Source of the DNA: CAZDBA01 sp965224765
GTDB taxonomy: Bacteria > Planctomycetota > Planctomycetia > Pirellulales > Pirellulaceae
DNA: 64,000 nt
Assembly: GCA_965224765.1 (NCBI GenBank)
Contig: CBDDAC010000015.1
Coordinates: 113,983-177,982 of the forward strand
Reading direction: 5' to 3'
The notes below the pieces were generated by a model that worked only from the letters and a program-made list of their open reading frames with translations, was not told the DNA's origin and made no database searches. Positions 55,725 to 64,000 of this stretch are shown here, one piece after another (within the stretch, counting starts at the first letter, position 1; each line of letters opens with the position of its first letter). The translations under genes were made by a program, and so were the position numbers.

Positions 55725-56948
55725 ATGTCTGATGTCGTCGTTTCACGTACCGGCTTTTTCTCTCGAATGAAGAGTGCGCTTTTTGGCATTCTGATCGGAC
55801 TTGTCGCGATTCCCGGTTCGGTGATTTTGATGGGTTGGAATGAATATCGAACCGTCCATCGTTCCCGCGGATTGAATGAAGGTGCCGAGATCGTCCAAAC
55901 CGTTTCCGATCCCACAAACATCGATACTGGATTGGAACAGAAACTCATTCATATGACGGGTCTTGCGAAAACGCAGAACCTCCTACGTGATGAACAGTTT
56001 CAAGTTGAACAGATGGCAATCATGCTTTCTCGAGACGTTGAAATGTTTCAGTGGGACGAAGAAGAACACACTGAATCTCGCGGAAGAACTGGGGGAAGTA
56101 AAACGACGAAAAAGACTTACTCCTACGACAATGATTGGCGATCAGGCCGTGTTTCCAGTGAAAAGTTCCACAACACCAACGACTACATCAATCCAAATCC
56201 AACGTTCGTTGATCAAGTATTCGTCGCCAAGACCGTAAACATTGGAGCTTTCGAATTTGATGAGCGTTTAAAATCATCAATCAATCAGTACCAAGACCTT
56301 CCCTGGAACCAGGACAGTATCTCGAAGTTGCCCGCCGAGTTGCAGGATCAAACGAAAGTGGAAGGCGAATGGCTCTACTGGTCGCAGCATGGAACTGCAG
56401 GCGCGGCGTCACCGACAGTTGGCGATCAACGCATCAAGATTGCATTCGTTGCTTCCGATATTGATGTCAGCTTGGTAACTCAGCAAACGGGCAATACTTT
56501 TTCTCCCTACGAGACTTCTAACGGCCAAGAACTCCACAAACTCTATGTCGGGAAGTTCACTGCCCCAGAGGTTTTCAAGAAGCTAAGCAGTGAGAATCAA
56601 ATGTGGGCGTGGCTGTGGCGAGTCATAGGCCTGGTCGCTTGCACCGTAGGATTTTCCTTGATCCTTGCGCCAATTGCCGTCGTCGCAGATGTAATCCCCT
56701 TCCTCGGATCCTTGACTCGCGGTGCGACATTCTTTGTCTCCGCGCTCATGGCTGTCATCGTCTCCGCAATAACCATTTCCCTGGCCTGGATTGCAGTGCG
56801 TCCTTTGATTGGCATTCCAATGTTGCTCGTTGCGGTGGGAGCGGCGTTCTGGTTGTTCCGCTTTGGCAAGAAGAATCGTGCTAAAGAAGCAGTCAATCCA
56901 TATCGTAGCCTGGAAACAGATGATGATGCAGTTGAGGTTGTTTTGTAA
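55725..56948 (+). CDS. TMEM43 (LUMA) family membrane protein
   Basis: 407 residues. One membrane segment near the N-terminus (about 18-37, ALFGILIGLVAIPGSVILMG) is followed by NEYRTVHRSRGLNEGAEIVQ. A large extracytoplasmic region of about 250 residues comes next (LLRDEQFQVEQMAIMLSRDV; ASDIDVSLVTQQTG). Three or four C-terminal segments follow (about 290-385: VIGLVACTVGFSLILAPIAV; LTRGATFFVSALMAVIVSAI; LIGIPMLLVAVGAAFWLF). The layout matches TMEM43 proteins, known from animals (nuclear envelope) and scattered bacteria; the bacterial role is unknown. It stands alone. Confidence 0.85.
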   Translation: MSDVVVSRTGFFSRMKSALFGILIGLVAIPGSVILMGWNEYRTVHRSRGLNEGAEIVQTVSDPTNIDTGLEQKLIHMTGLAKTQNLLRDEQFQVEQMAIMLSRDVEMFQWDEEEHTESRGRTGGSKTTKKTYSYDNDWRSGRVSSEKFHNTNDYINPNPTFVDQVFVAKTVNIGAFEFDERLKSSINQYQDLPWNQDSISKLPAELQDQTKVEGEWLYWSQHGTAGAASPTVGDQRIKIAFVASDIDVSLVTQQTGNTFSPYETSNGQELHKLYVGKFTAPEVFKKLSSENQMWAWLWRVIGLVACTVGFSLILAPIAVVADVIPFLGSLTRGATFFVSALMAVIVSAITISLAWIAVRPLIGIPMLLVAVGAAFWLFRFGKKNRAKEAVNPYRSLETDDDAVEVVL

Positions 56949-56966
56949 GCCAGGCGGGCACCCACC

Positions 56967-57112
56967 GGGAGGTTGAGGCTCCCGCCGAAACCTACCACTA
57001 CTATCCATTCCGCAATGACGGTCGGATAACATCATTCGAAACAACTTCGCGATTGCTCACGCCCCAAGAAGAGCGACAAGCCAGAAGGTTTCGGCAGGAG
57101 CCTCAACCTCCC
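56967..57112. repeat. Inverted pair of R1 repeats
   Basis: R1 forward at 56967-56992 (GGGAGGTTGAGGCTCCCGCC) and reverse at 57087-57112 (GGTTTCGGCAGGAGCCTCAA...). Arms pair over about 26 bp with a 94-nt centre, between convergent genes. Confidence 0.85.
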
Positions 57113-57160
57113 AAAAATCACATTTCCCATACCACGTTGATTCGGTAAAAACGGCTCGAG

Positions 57161-59422
57161 TCAATCCGATCCATGCTCGCACCACCTCCGCCACATGTGG
57201 CGGTAGGCCTCTTCCAAGTCTTGCGTAAATCCGATCGAATCGACAACCGTTGCTTCTGTTCGCTGGCGAAGGTTCTGCCGAAGTTCGACAAGTCGATTCA
57301 AATCACCCGATAGTTGAACCGCTAGTTCTACGTACTGGTCGGTGGAATAGGCAATCAACTCTTCATACCCAACATTCTTCATGATCGCAGCCGTACTGCG
57401 TGAACTTCGCCGCCCCCCGTACAGTGCAACGACGGGAACTCCCATCCACAGCGATTCTAAAGTCGTTGTGCCACCCGCCCATGGCGTAACATCCAATGCG
57501 ACATCAATCTCATGATAGTTTTCCAAATAGCTTTCATCGTTGATTTGATTGCAAACACTAACTCGTTCCCGCTTTACTCCTCTTCGAGAAAGGGCCGAAA
57601 GCAACTCTTCGGTCGACTCATTGGTAAATCGAGTATTGAAGACAAGCATCCTCGAGTCTGGACAGGCAAGCAACACTTGCGCCCAAAGATCTCTTGCCAC
57701 CTCAGAAATTTTATCAGGCCGATGAAGCGAACCGAACGTGACAAATCCATTCTGGTTTGCCGGCAGCACACCAACAGTGGGGGCGTTGTTGGGGCGAGAA
57801 AAGCAAAAAGACCCCCGCGGCATGTGGAACAACTGCTCGGTATGAAAAGATTCTTCGTCTCGCGGGTTTTGAACTTCGCAAGTCAAACGATAATCAATGG
57901 ATTCCAACCCGGTTGTATTCGGATATCCCAACCAAGTCACCTGTACTGGTGCTGGACGATATGCAAACACTCTTAGTCGATTGTGACCGGTATGCCCAGC
58001 AAGGTCGACCAGGATATCAATTTGGTCCGCCTCAATCATCTGAGCAACCTGTTCGTCAGACAAGCCGTTTGTGAACCGCCAATGATCAGAAAGGTGCTTT
58101 AATTGTTCTGTGGTTTCATCAGGAACGATGACCTCTGCATAACAAAAGACTTCAACTTGTTCACGCCGATGCGATTTCAAGACCGGACTAATGTACGACG
58201 CGACAGCATGTTTGCGAAAATCTGGAGAGACGTATCCAATTCGCAATCTTCGATCGACCACGGACACGCATTGAGATTTTGAACTTAAGGGTTCAACATT
58301 GCCATGAGTATTGCCCCACTTCTTGTGTTCCTCAAACAATTCCTGTGGATCCAGTTCGGCATTTCCGCTCATCAGAAAAAGGAGGCTTCCGTGCGCCTGA
58401 CTCATCGCGGGATCTTTTTCGATCACAGCTCGAAAGCACGATTCTGCATCCTGAGCTCGCCCCATTTCCAGGTAGGCGAACCCCAGACTATGGAGTGCAA
58501 AGACGTCAGAGGGCTCAAGTTCGACAGCCTTCTCCAAATGGGGCACCGCACTGGCGAGGTCTCGTTGTGCAAGTTGGAGTTTGCCAAGATAATGGTAAGG
58601 CTTGGCAAGCTGAGGTCGCAGCTGGATCAATTTCTCGAAATGCAACCTTGCTTCATCAACATAGCCATCGTTGGCCAAACTTCGACCGAGATTGATTCGG
58701 AACTCAACATTGTCGGGCGCAAGTTGCAGGGCGCGTCTCCCAACTTCGATGGCAGCTTCACGTTTACCTTGATGCCTTAGTGCTTCTCCCAAATTGTTGA
58801 GCAATGACGAGTTGTCCGGGCAACGTCCCAACAGGTCTCGATAAAGCTTCTCAGAATCAAGAAACTTTCCCTGCTGCTGCCAAAGATTCGCCAAGTTCAT
58901 CGCGGCTTGAGCGAAATTCGAATCTACCGCAAGAGCCTTCTTAAAATGGGCTTCTGCCGTATCAAGATCACCAGACTCCAAACAGACGGTTCCCAAGTTG
59001 GTCTGGGTTGCTGCCGATTGCGGATTTAGCTGAACGGCTTTTTCCAATACAATTCGTGCGTCGCATAATCTTCCCGCACTTCGGTAAACGACTCCCAAGT
59101 TCGCAAGAATGTCTGGGTGATTTTCGACAATCGTAATCGCCTCTTGCAAACATTCTATCGCCGCATCGAACTGACTGGATGAGAACAGTGTCATCCCCAA
59201 CAAATGCCAAGCATCGGGGTTGCCGGGCTCACGCTCTAGAGCTTGCCGATAAAGATTCTCCGCTTGCTTGAGATCTCCGGACTGTTGTAGACGCAAAGCA
59301 GAACCAATCAGCGATTGCGTTCGGTCGGCCTCCACAGGAGCAGGATCCTGATTCGCCTTTCGCCTTTTTTGCAAACGACGTGAAGGGCGTTTGGCGTCGC
59401 GTCCCATTCTTGATTTCGACAT
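57161..59422 (-). CDS. TPR/O-GlcNAc transferase-like (SPINDLY, GT41) glycosyltransferase
   Basis: 753 residues. About 30-370: ten or so TPR repeats (NLYRQALEREPGNPDAWHLLG; AVQLNPQSAATQTNLGTVC; AVELEPSDVFALHSLGFAYL). About 385-745: a GT41 catalytic region with RLRIGYVSPDFRKHAVASYI, VDLAGHTGHNRLRVFAYRPA, PVQVTWLGYPNTTGLESIDY, FGSLHRPDKISEV and WAGGTTTLESLWMGVPVVAL. Such enzymes glycosylate proteins or glycans with nucleotide-sugar donors. It overlaps the preceding aminotransferase stop by one base and is the last gene of the minus-strand glycan set. Confidence 0.92.
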   Translation of the reverse strand: MSKSRMGRDAKRPSRRLQKRRKANQDPAPVEADRTQSLIGSALRLQQSGDLKQAENLYRQALEREPGNPDAWHLLGMTLFSSSQFDAAIECLQEAITIVENHPDILANLGVVYRSAGRLCDARIVLEKAVQLNPQSAATQTNLGTVCLESGDLDTAEAHFKKALAVDSNFAQAAMNLANLWQQQGKFLDSEKLYRDLLGRCPDNSSLLNNLGEALRHQGKREAAIEVGRRALQLAPDNVEFRINLGRSLANDGYVDEARLHFEKLIQLRPQLAKPYHYLGKLQLAQRDLASAVPHLEKAVELEPSDVFALHSLGFAYLEMGRAQDAESCFRAVIEKDPAMSQAHGSLLFLMSGNAELDPQELFEEHKKWGNTHGNVEPLSSKSQCVSVVDRRLRIGYVSPDFRKHAVASYISPVLKSHRREQVEVFCYAEVIVPDETTEQLKHLSDHWRFTNGLSDEQVAQMIEADQIDILVDLAGHTGHNRLRVFAYRPAPVQVTWLGYPNTTGLESIDYRLTCEVQNPRDEESFHTEQLFHMPRGSFCFSRPNNAPTVGVLPANQNGFVTFGSLHRPDKISEVARDLWAQVLLACPDSRMLVFNTRFTNESTEELLSALSRRGVKRERVSVCNQINDESYLENYHEIDVALDVTPWAGGTTTLESLWMGVPVVALYGGRRSSRSTAAIMKNVGYEELIAYSTDQYVELAVQLSGDLNRLVELRQNLRQRTEATVVDSIGFTQDLEEAYRHMWRRWCEHGSD

Positions 59423-60630
59423 CAGCCAGCCGCCTTCCTCGGGAAATCCAAATCGTTTTTGTGAGGAACACCTGAAGCAGGTCGAGCCTGTAGAATAACA
59501 TCACAGACTTCGGCAATTTGCCAGGGCTCCACAGAGTTACCGGTCGGAAGGCACAAGGTTCGTTGGCATAATTTGTCAGTATTCACCAGCCTTCTACCGC
59601 TGGCGCGAAACCCGTTTTTGTAAGGTTCGAAATTATGGCACCCTGGAAAAAAATACCGTTTCGCCAGAATGTCGTTTTGAATCAGACTGTCCAGAACATG
59701 GTCGCGTGAAGCACCAAAAACCTCTTCATCCACTTCAACGACGACATACTGCCAATTGGCCCTCACGAGATGCGACAACGAGTACACCCGAAGCCCTCTC
59801 ACGTTCTTCAAAAACGTGCTGTAATGCTCGAAGTTACATCGGTTCTTTTCGGCGATTTGGTCGATGCAACCAAACATCGAAATCCCCATGGCGGCGGAAA
59901 TCTCTGACATCTTCGCGTTGGTACCAAGATGAACAACGCCGTTTTGCCCTGCGAATCCAAAGTTCTTCAACAAGCGAATCTTTTCCGCTAACTTGTCATC
60001 GTTGGTCGCAATCGCACCGCCTTCGAATGTGTTGAAAAATTTGGTCGCATGAAAGCTGAAAACCTCGCAATCGCCGAAGTTGCCAATCATGGTACCGCGA
60101 TGCGAACAGCTAAACGCATGAGCTGCATCAAAGATCAACTTCAAGCCATGGTCATCTGCAATCTCCTGAAGAGTCTCCACCTCACAGGGATTCCCCCAAA
60201 GATGAACCCCCATGATTGCGCTCGTATTTGAGTTGATGAGCGACAATACACTTTCAGGGCAAAGGGAATGCGTGTCACAATTCACATCCGCAAAAACGGG
60301 ACGCAATCGTTCCCAACACACGGCATGGGGCGTTGCAACGAAAGTGAATGCTGGAAGAATCACTTCTCCTTCCAGCTCCAACGCACGACAGGCAATTTGC
60401 AATCCGAGCGTAGCGTTGCATACCGGGATACAGTGCTTTACTCCCAGGTGTTCGCACAATCTTTTTTCAAACTTTTTGACGACTTCACCGCCATTGGTAA
60501 ACCAACGCCGTTCAAAAATTTCATCAACCAACTGGTCAAAAATTTTTCGGTCACCCACATTGGGACCGCCGACGTGAAGAACGCGGCCGTTTCGTTGCGG
60601 ATTTCCTGTAGCGTGTGGATGTTCTGACAT
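59422..60630 (-). CDS. DegT/DnrJ/EryC1-family PLP aminotransferase 1
   Basis: 402 residues. PLP-binding Lys in EVFSFHATKFFNTFEGG; N-terminal WFTNGGEVVKKFEKRL; cofactor region LKLIFDAAHAFSCSHRG; C-terminal LCQRTLCLPTGNSVEPWQIA. These enzymes aminate keto-sugars (for example 4-keto-6-deoxy-hexoses) or act as dehydratases on nucleotide sugars. The extra C-terminal tail (SGVPHKNDLDFPRKAAG) is longer than usual. The stop overlaps the OGT-like gene; 13 bp separate it from aminotransferase 2 upstream. Confidence 0.92.
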   Translation of the reverse strand: MSEHPHATGNPQRNGRVLHVGGPNVGDRKIFDQLVDEIFERRWFTNGGEVVKKFEKRLCEHLGVKHCIPVCNATLGLQIACRALELEGEVILPAFTFVATPHAVCWERLRPVFADVNCDTHSLCPESVLSLINSNTSAIMGVHLWGNPCEVETLQEIADDHGLKLIFDAAHAFSCSHRGTMIGNFGDCEVFSFHATKFFNTFEGGAIATNDDKLAEKIRLLKNFGFAGQNGVVHLGTNAKMSEISAAMGISMFGCIDQIAEKNRCNFEHYSTFLKNVRGLRVYSLSHLVRANWQYVVVEVDEEVFGASRDHVLDSLIQNDILAKRYFFPGCHNFEPYKNGFRASGRRLVNTDKLCQRTLCLPTGNSVEPWQIAEVCDVILQARPASGVPHKNDLDFPRKAAG

Positions 60631-60643
60631 ACTTCCGTTTCGG

Positions 60644-61735
60644 TTATTCCAGGGACCTGGACAGATTGATCATTTGTTCTGCGATTCTTTTTGCTTGGAG
60701 CGGATTGCAGCCGGTCACCGGTAACACAAACGTTTGCTGGCTTAGTGAGTATGTGTTTGAAAATCGGGCGAGCTCCGGGACGGCAAAAACGGGATTTACA
60801 CCAGAGACCTCCAGTGGCTGCACGAACGAGTCAAAATGTGATAGAAAACTCGCTCCAAAATTTCCTGGCAAACAGTGAAAGTTGGGTATGTCCGTTTGCG
60901 GAAAATCAAAAAGCCTGACGTTTGTGAGGTCGGCAAGCTGCTCTGAATAGAAATTTACCGTTTTCCGATTTTGGTCGATTAGCGAATTGAGACAAGAAAA
61001 ACTTTTGATTCCAATGCCTGCTTGAAACTCGGAAAATCTTCCATTGCAGGTCGCCTTGACATCGACTTCCTGCCGCACGCCATAGCTACTTCGAGTATTT
61101 CGGAATTGATGTGCCAGTCGATCACTATGGGTTACAACCGCCCCTCCTTGAAGGGTGCCAAGTATTTTCCCTGGCCCGAACGACAAGACGGTAACGACCT
61201 CTGGATGCGCTGCAACATAGCGATCTTCGGTCATTGCTCCCATCGAATCGAAGGCAACAACAATGACTTCCAGATTCTTCGCGACCAATTCATCAACGAG
61301 CTGTTGATCACAGCGGTTCCCAAAAGTTTCTATCAGCACAACGGAACTGCAATCTTTTGTCACAACCGACTCGACGTGCTCAATTTTCGGTTGATAGGTA
61401 ACCGGACTCACATCGCAGTAAACCACGTCCCGCTTCAACCAAGACGCGATCTGGGCCGGAAGCTGTCCCCCCAAGGCAGGCATAACGACCTTCCCCGCGT
61501 GCCCTAGCCCTGACATTGCGATCAACAAGGCCAAGGCCTCGTTTCCAACGGAAACGACATTCCGCACATCTAAAAACTTCTCAAGCAGACTTTCAAAGTC
61601 TTGAGCCAACGGACCATGATTGGTGAAATAACGATTGCGATACATCTGTTGAAAAACATCCCAAAAATCTTCCTTGGAGATTCCGGGGATCTGCAAACTC
61701 GATGTCTTCTTTTGAGTTAGTGCGTTTGGCATCAT
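60644..61735 (-). CDS. DegT/DnrJ/EryC1-family PLP aminotransferase 2 (divergent)
   Basis: 363 residues. PLP Lys in VTVLSFGPGKILGTLQGGAV, a clear variant of the usual SFHxxK motif. N-terminal RNRYFTNHGPLAQDFESLLE; cofactor region VIVVAFDSMGAMTED in place of the normal FDAAHA-type motif. This divergence makes the substrate, and possibly even the chemistry, uncertain. Start overlaps the preceding stop (ATGA). It lies between two more canonical homologues, so it is not a simple recent duplicate. Confidence 0.85.
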   Translation of the reverse strand: MMPNALTQKKTSSLQIPGISKEDFWDVFQQMYRNRYFTNHGPLAQDFESLLEKFLDVRNVVSVGNEALALLIAMSGLGHAGKVVMPALGGQLPAQIASWLKRDVVYCDVSPVTYQPKIEHVESVVTKDCSSVVLIETFGNRCDQQLVDELVAKNLEVIVVAFDSMGAMTEDRYVAAHPEVVTVLSFGPGKILGTLQGGAVVTHSDRLAHQFRNTRSSYGVRQEVDVKATCNGRFSEFQAGIGIKSFSCLNSLIDQNRKTVNFYSEQLADLTNVRLFDFPQTDIPNFHCLPGNFGASFLSHFDSFVQPLEVSGVNPVFAVPELARFSNTYSLSQQTFVLPVTGCNPLQAKRIAEQMINLSRSLE

Positions 61736-62883
61736 GCCTTTCCTTGCGATGAGATTTCACGAAGAAAATGACAAACCGTCTGAACGTCACTTGGCGAAAC
61801 ACAAGAACCACAAGGCAAATTAACGAACTGGAACATCACTTCATTTGTGATGGGCATTTCGCAGACCTTGACCGGATAACGATAACGTTTTGTGTGTAAC
61901 GCTGGAGAATAGTGGGCACGTGCCAAGATCCCCCATTCATTGAGTTCGGAAACAAGCTCATCTCGCCCTATGGGAAAGGGCTCGCCGATTTTCGCGACAA
62001 CGTTCTTGAATGAAGTCCGCTCTGATTCGTCAAATGGCAATACGTCAACGCCTTCGATCGAACCTAACTCCTCACAGTAAGAATAATAGATCTGCCTGTT
62101 GTGTTTGACATTGCGATCAATTTCTTCGACGCCGGCAAGAGCGAACGCCGCATGAACATCATTCAGTACGCCATTGATCCCTGCAGGAATGTCATGCGTG
62201 TCAAATCCCCCACCGGCTGCAGGGGCTCGTGGACCTTCGCGAAACTCCAACAACTGATCTCGAAATTCCCGGTTGCCGGTGCAAACATACCCGCCTTCGA
62301 GGCCATTGATCAACTTGCTGGCATGAAAGGAAAACACCTCACCAACATCAAAGGAGCCGACTCGTTTCGAATCGATGGTCTCGTGCACCGACTCGACCGC
62401 ATCAAAGACAATTGGCACCTTGTATTCATTCGCAATTCCCAAAAGACGATTTACGTCGCAACAATTGACGATTGGATGGACGCCCAATACTAACGCGGTG
62501 CATGGCGAAATTGCGTTCTTAACGGCAACAGGACAAATCGAAAGATTGTTGCGGTCTACATCGACCAAAACAGGAGTATGTCCCGTCCAGTAAATCGCGT
62601 CCGCCAACCGCCGATAGGTCAAGGAAGGTATGACAATTTCACTTCTGCCAGGTATCGATCGTAAAATAATTGCGGAAACCAGAGCCCAGAAGCCAGTCGA
62701 GAATGTCACGCAATACTTCGCGTCATGATACTGACAGAGTCGATCTTCCAGCTGGCGGACCAATTGGCCAGACACGAGCGATTCCGATTCATCAAAACCA
62801 CGAGAAAAAACTTCCCAGAGGTGCTCAAACTCTGGCAACCGCAGATTGGATGTTGAAATCGGCGTTTCAAAAAGTTGATTCAT
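61732..62883 (-). CDS. DegT/DnrJ/EryC1-family PLP aminotransferase 3
   Basis: 383 residues. PLP Lys in GEVFSFHASKLINGLEGGYV; cofactor site VPIVFDAVESVHETIDSKR; N-terminal YCVTFSTGFWALVSAI. The start at the ATG at 62883 (MNQLFETPISTSNLRLPEF) is chosen because longer readings run into the methyltransferase gene. C-terminal FVNLPCGSCVSPSDVQTVCH is typical. Distinct in sequence from the other two. Confidence 0.9.
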   Translation of the reverse strand: MNQLFETPISTSNLRLPEFEHLWEVFSRGFDESESLVSGQLVRQLEDRLCQYHDAKYCVTFSTGFWALVSAIILRSIPGRSEIVIPSLTYRRLADAIYWTGHTPVLVDVDRNNLSICPVAVKNAISPCTALVLGVHPIVNCCDVNRLLGIANEYKVPIVFDAVESVHETIDSKRVGSFDVGEVFSFHASKLINGLEGGYVCTGNREFRDQLLEFREGPRAPAAGGGFDTHDIPAGINGVLNDVHAAFALAGVEEIDRNVKHNRQIYYSYCEELGSIEGVDVLPFDESERTSFKNVVAKIGEPFPIGRDELVSELNEWGILARAHYSPALHTKRYRYPVKVCEMPITNEVMFQFVNLPCGSCVSPSDVQTVCHFLREISSQGKA

Positions 62884-62909
62884 TTCGTAATCATGACCCA
62901 CAATCAGAT

Positions 62910-63614
62910 TCAAAGTTCGAGCAGTAAGTCGAATCGATAATGATTCCCGTAAAAGCTTGAAGGCATCAAATGACGAGTCGCGCGGTAACCAAGTCGCGAC
63001 CCCAACTGGATGAGTTCGTCGAATTCCCACCATACACCTATCGTTGATGTCGGATCATCCAAGTCGAAGTCGTCAACGCTACGATTTGAGTAGAATTCGT
63101 TCGCTCGTTCTCGAAGCGGAATATTGCCAACAAATACTTTTTTGAGCTGTGGCAAACGATCTTTCAAATTTCTTAACAACTCAGCAGTATCTTCTTTTGA
63201 TAGATAGGCGACGCAGCCATAAATCAAAACCTTGTCGGTTTCCTCATTTCCATTCGCGTAAGAATCGACATCTCGAATATCTGCGATTTGATAACGAATA
63301 CCGTCGTGAGGAGAAAAAAACTCCTTCGCGACCTCAAGCAAGAAATCTGAAAAATCAATTCCAATGTATCGATCAAGCCTCGAAAACAACCGACTTGCAA
63401 GTGCCCCGTTTCCACACCCCAAATCCAGCAAAGCATCGGAGGGTCCGAGATCGAGATGGTCACAAATCTGATTGATAATCATTTCGATTTCACGTTCAGA
63501 AACCGGCTCGCCATTTACCGTTCGCTTGATTTGCCGCCAGAACTCGTTCCTTTTGAACTGTTTCGGATATTCTTTGTGCAAGAAATCCAGCGGGGTAGTT
63601 GAAGGCTGATTCAC
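62910..63614 (-). CDS. Class I SAM-dependent methyltransferase
   Basis: 234 residues. SAM motif I ALLDLGCGNGALASRLFSRL, motif II with RYIGIDFSDFLLEVAK, and motif IV region DKVLIYGCVAYLSKEDT. It probably methylates a sugar or amino-sugar intermediate of this locus (inference from context). The gap to the next gene is 26 bp and to the WbqC-like gene 7 bp. Confidence 0.88.
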   Translation of the reverse strand: MNQPSTTPLDFLHKEYPKQFKRNEFWRQIKRTVNGEPVSEREIEMIINQICDHLDLGPSDALLDLGCGNGALASRLFSRLDRYIGIDFSDFLLEVAKEFFSPHDGIRYQIADIRDVDSYANGNEETDKVLIYGCVAYLSKEDTAELLRNLKDRLPQLKKVFVGNIPLRERANEFYSNRSVDDFDLDDPTSTIGVWWEFDELIQLGSRLGYRATRHLMPSSFYGNHYRFDLLLEL

Positions 63615-63621
63615 TTGCTGG

Positions 63622-64000
63622 TTAACTCACTCGACAGGGGCTTGCTTGGACAATGCGAAAATCGTCTACCAATTTGCAGGTTGCTTCTACCCCGTTAAAC
63701 ATCAACGCGTCGAGCACGGAAAGCCCAGGCACAAATCCCGGCCCTACTTGAGAGTATCTGGTCAAATGATTCTCAATAAACACCAACTCGATGCCATGCG
63801 AACGGAACTGGTCCGCATCGAAAATCTCCTTGCCACCAATCGGGTTAACGTAGGCGGTCGCACCTACCGCGGCAGCGATATTTAGCGCCCACTCTCCAGG
63901 CTTTCGAGCCGGTTCAATTTGGGATGCAATCTCGCCGTACCTGATAACATCAACATCGATTCCCAGAAATCGACGAACAATATCCAGACAATGCATATTT
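63622..64000 (-). CDS. WbqC-like protein, partial (N-terminus outside window)
   Basis: Only the C-terminal part (at least 125 residues) is in the window. IGGKEIFDADQFRSHGIELV and YSQVGPGFVPGLSVLDALMF with GVEATCKLV match the end of WbqC/WbmP proteins, found in O-antigen and related glycan clusters. An in-frame ATG at 63996 is internal to the family length and is not the start. Same strand and close packing with the methyltransferase. Confidence 0.8.
   Translation of the reverse strand, partial: NMHCLDIVRRFLGIDVDVIRYGEIASQIEPARKPGEWALNIAAAVGATAYVNPIGGKEIFDADQFRSHGIELVFIENHLTRYSQVGPGFVPGLSVLDALMFNGVEATCKLVDDFRIVQASPCRVS

Overview
The window looks like a chromosomal segment of a planctomycete, probably Pirellulaceae-like. 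This is inferred from gene content: an N-terminal LEPR-XLL motif protein, a DUF1080 protein, many secreted proteins of unknown function, a clostripain-type protease with a helix-hairpin-helix region, a PD40/M28/PDZ protease, a SPINDLY/OGT-type glycosyltransferase, and a type 3 (archaeal/eukaryal-like) prolyl-tRNA synthetase. No rRNA, tRNA or CRISPR array was recognised. Gene density is moderate, strands are mixed, and most intergenic gaps are filled with dispersed repeats.

Layout. 1-8.9 kb: a partial 5'-nucleotidase-like/multihaem cytochrome fusion, a DUF4416 gene, proS, a DUF1080 protein, a trypsin-like protease, two small genes and a YhaM-type HD exonuclease. 9.4-12.9 kb: ribonuclease R and a family 2 glycosyltransferase. 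In 7.9-12.9 kb the reading frames are broken nine times by one-base indels in homopolymers. 13.8-16.5 kb: an OmpR-type response regulator and histidine kinase. 17.3-25.9 kb: the most interesting block, an operon-like set on the minus strand (short SecA-like ATPase, GAF-HlyD protein, PqqD/M50/HlyD protein) divergent from a LEPR-XLL surface protein. I read it as a candidate accessory export system. 26.7-35 kb: secreted or hypothetical genes, two acyltransferase-like genes, a Tn5/IS4-like element, a lipoprotein and a 7Fe ferredoxin. 35-40 kb: a 1119-residue clostripain-like protease, an HNH nuclease and a small zinc-ribbon protein. 40.3-44.0 kb: two different complete IS1182-family elements. 44.4-52 kb: leuB, a secreted protein, a methionine-salvage set mtnB-mtnD-mtnC, a YdcF-like protein and a flavoprotein. 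52.5-57 kb: a secreted PD40/M28/PDZ protein and a TMEM43-family protein. 57.2-64 kb: a tightly packed minus-strand glycan or glycoprotein locus (WbqC-like, methyltransferase, three DegT/DnrJ aminotransferases, TPR-OGT).

Intergenic repeats fall into recurring families, named here R1 to R5. R1 is a GGGAGGTTGAGGCTCC-type element with about 15 copies, some as inverted pairs. R2 is a GGTGCCATGC.../...GCATGGCACC hairpin. R3 is a TGGAAACCCGA...GCGAGG long palindrome. R4 contains the CCCCAGACT-AGTCTGGGG hairpin. R5 is a three-copy element with a hairpin whose pairing appears to covary. All three insertion sequences lie in or against these repeats, and exact ends and target duplications can be read for each.
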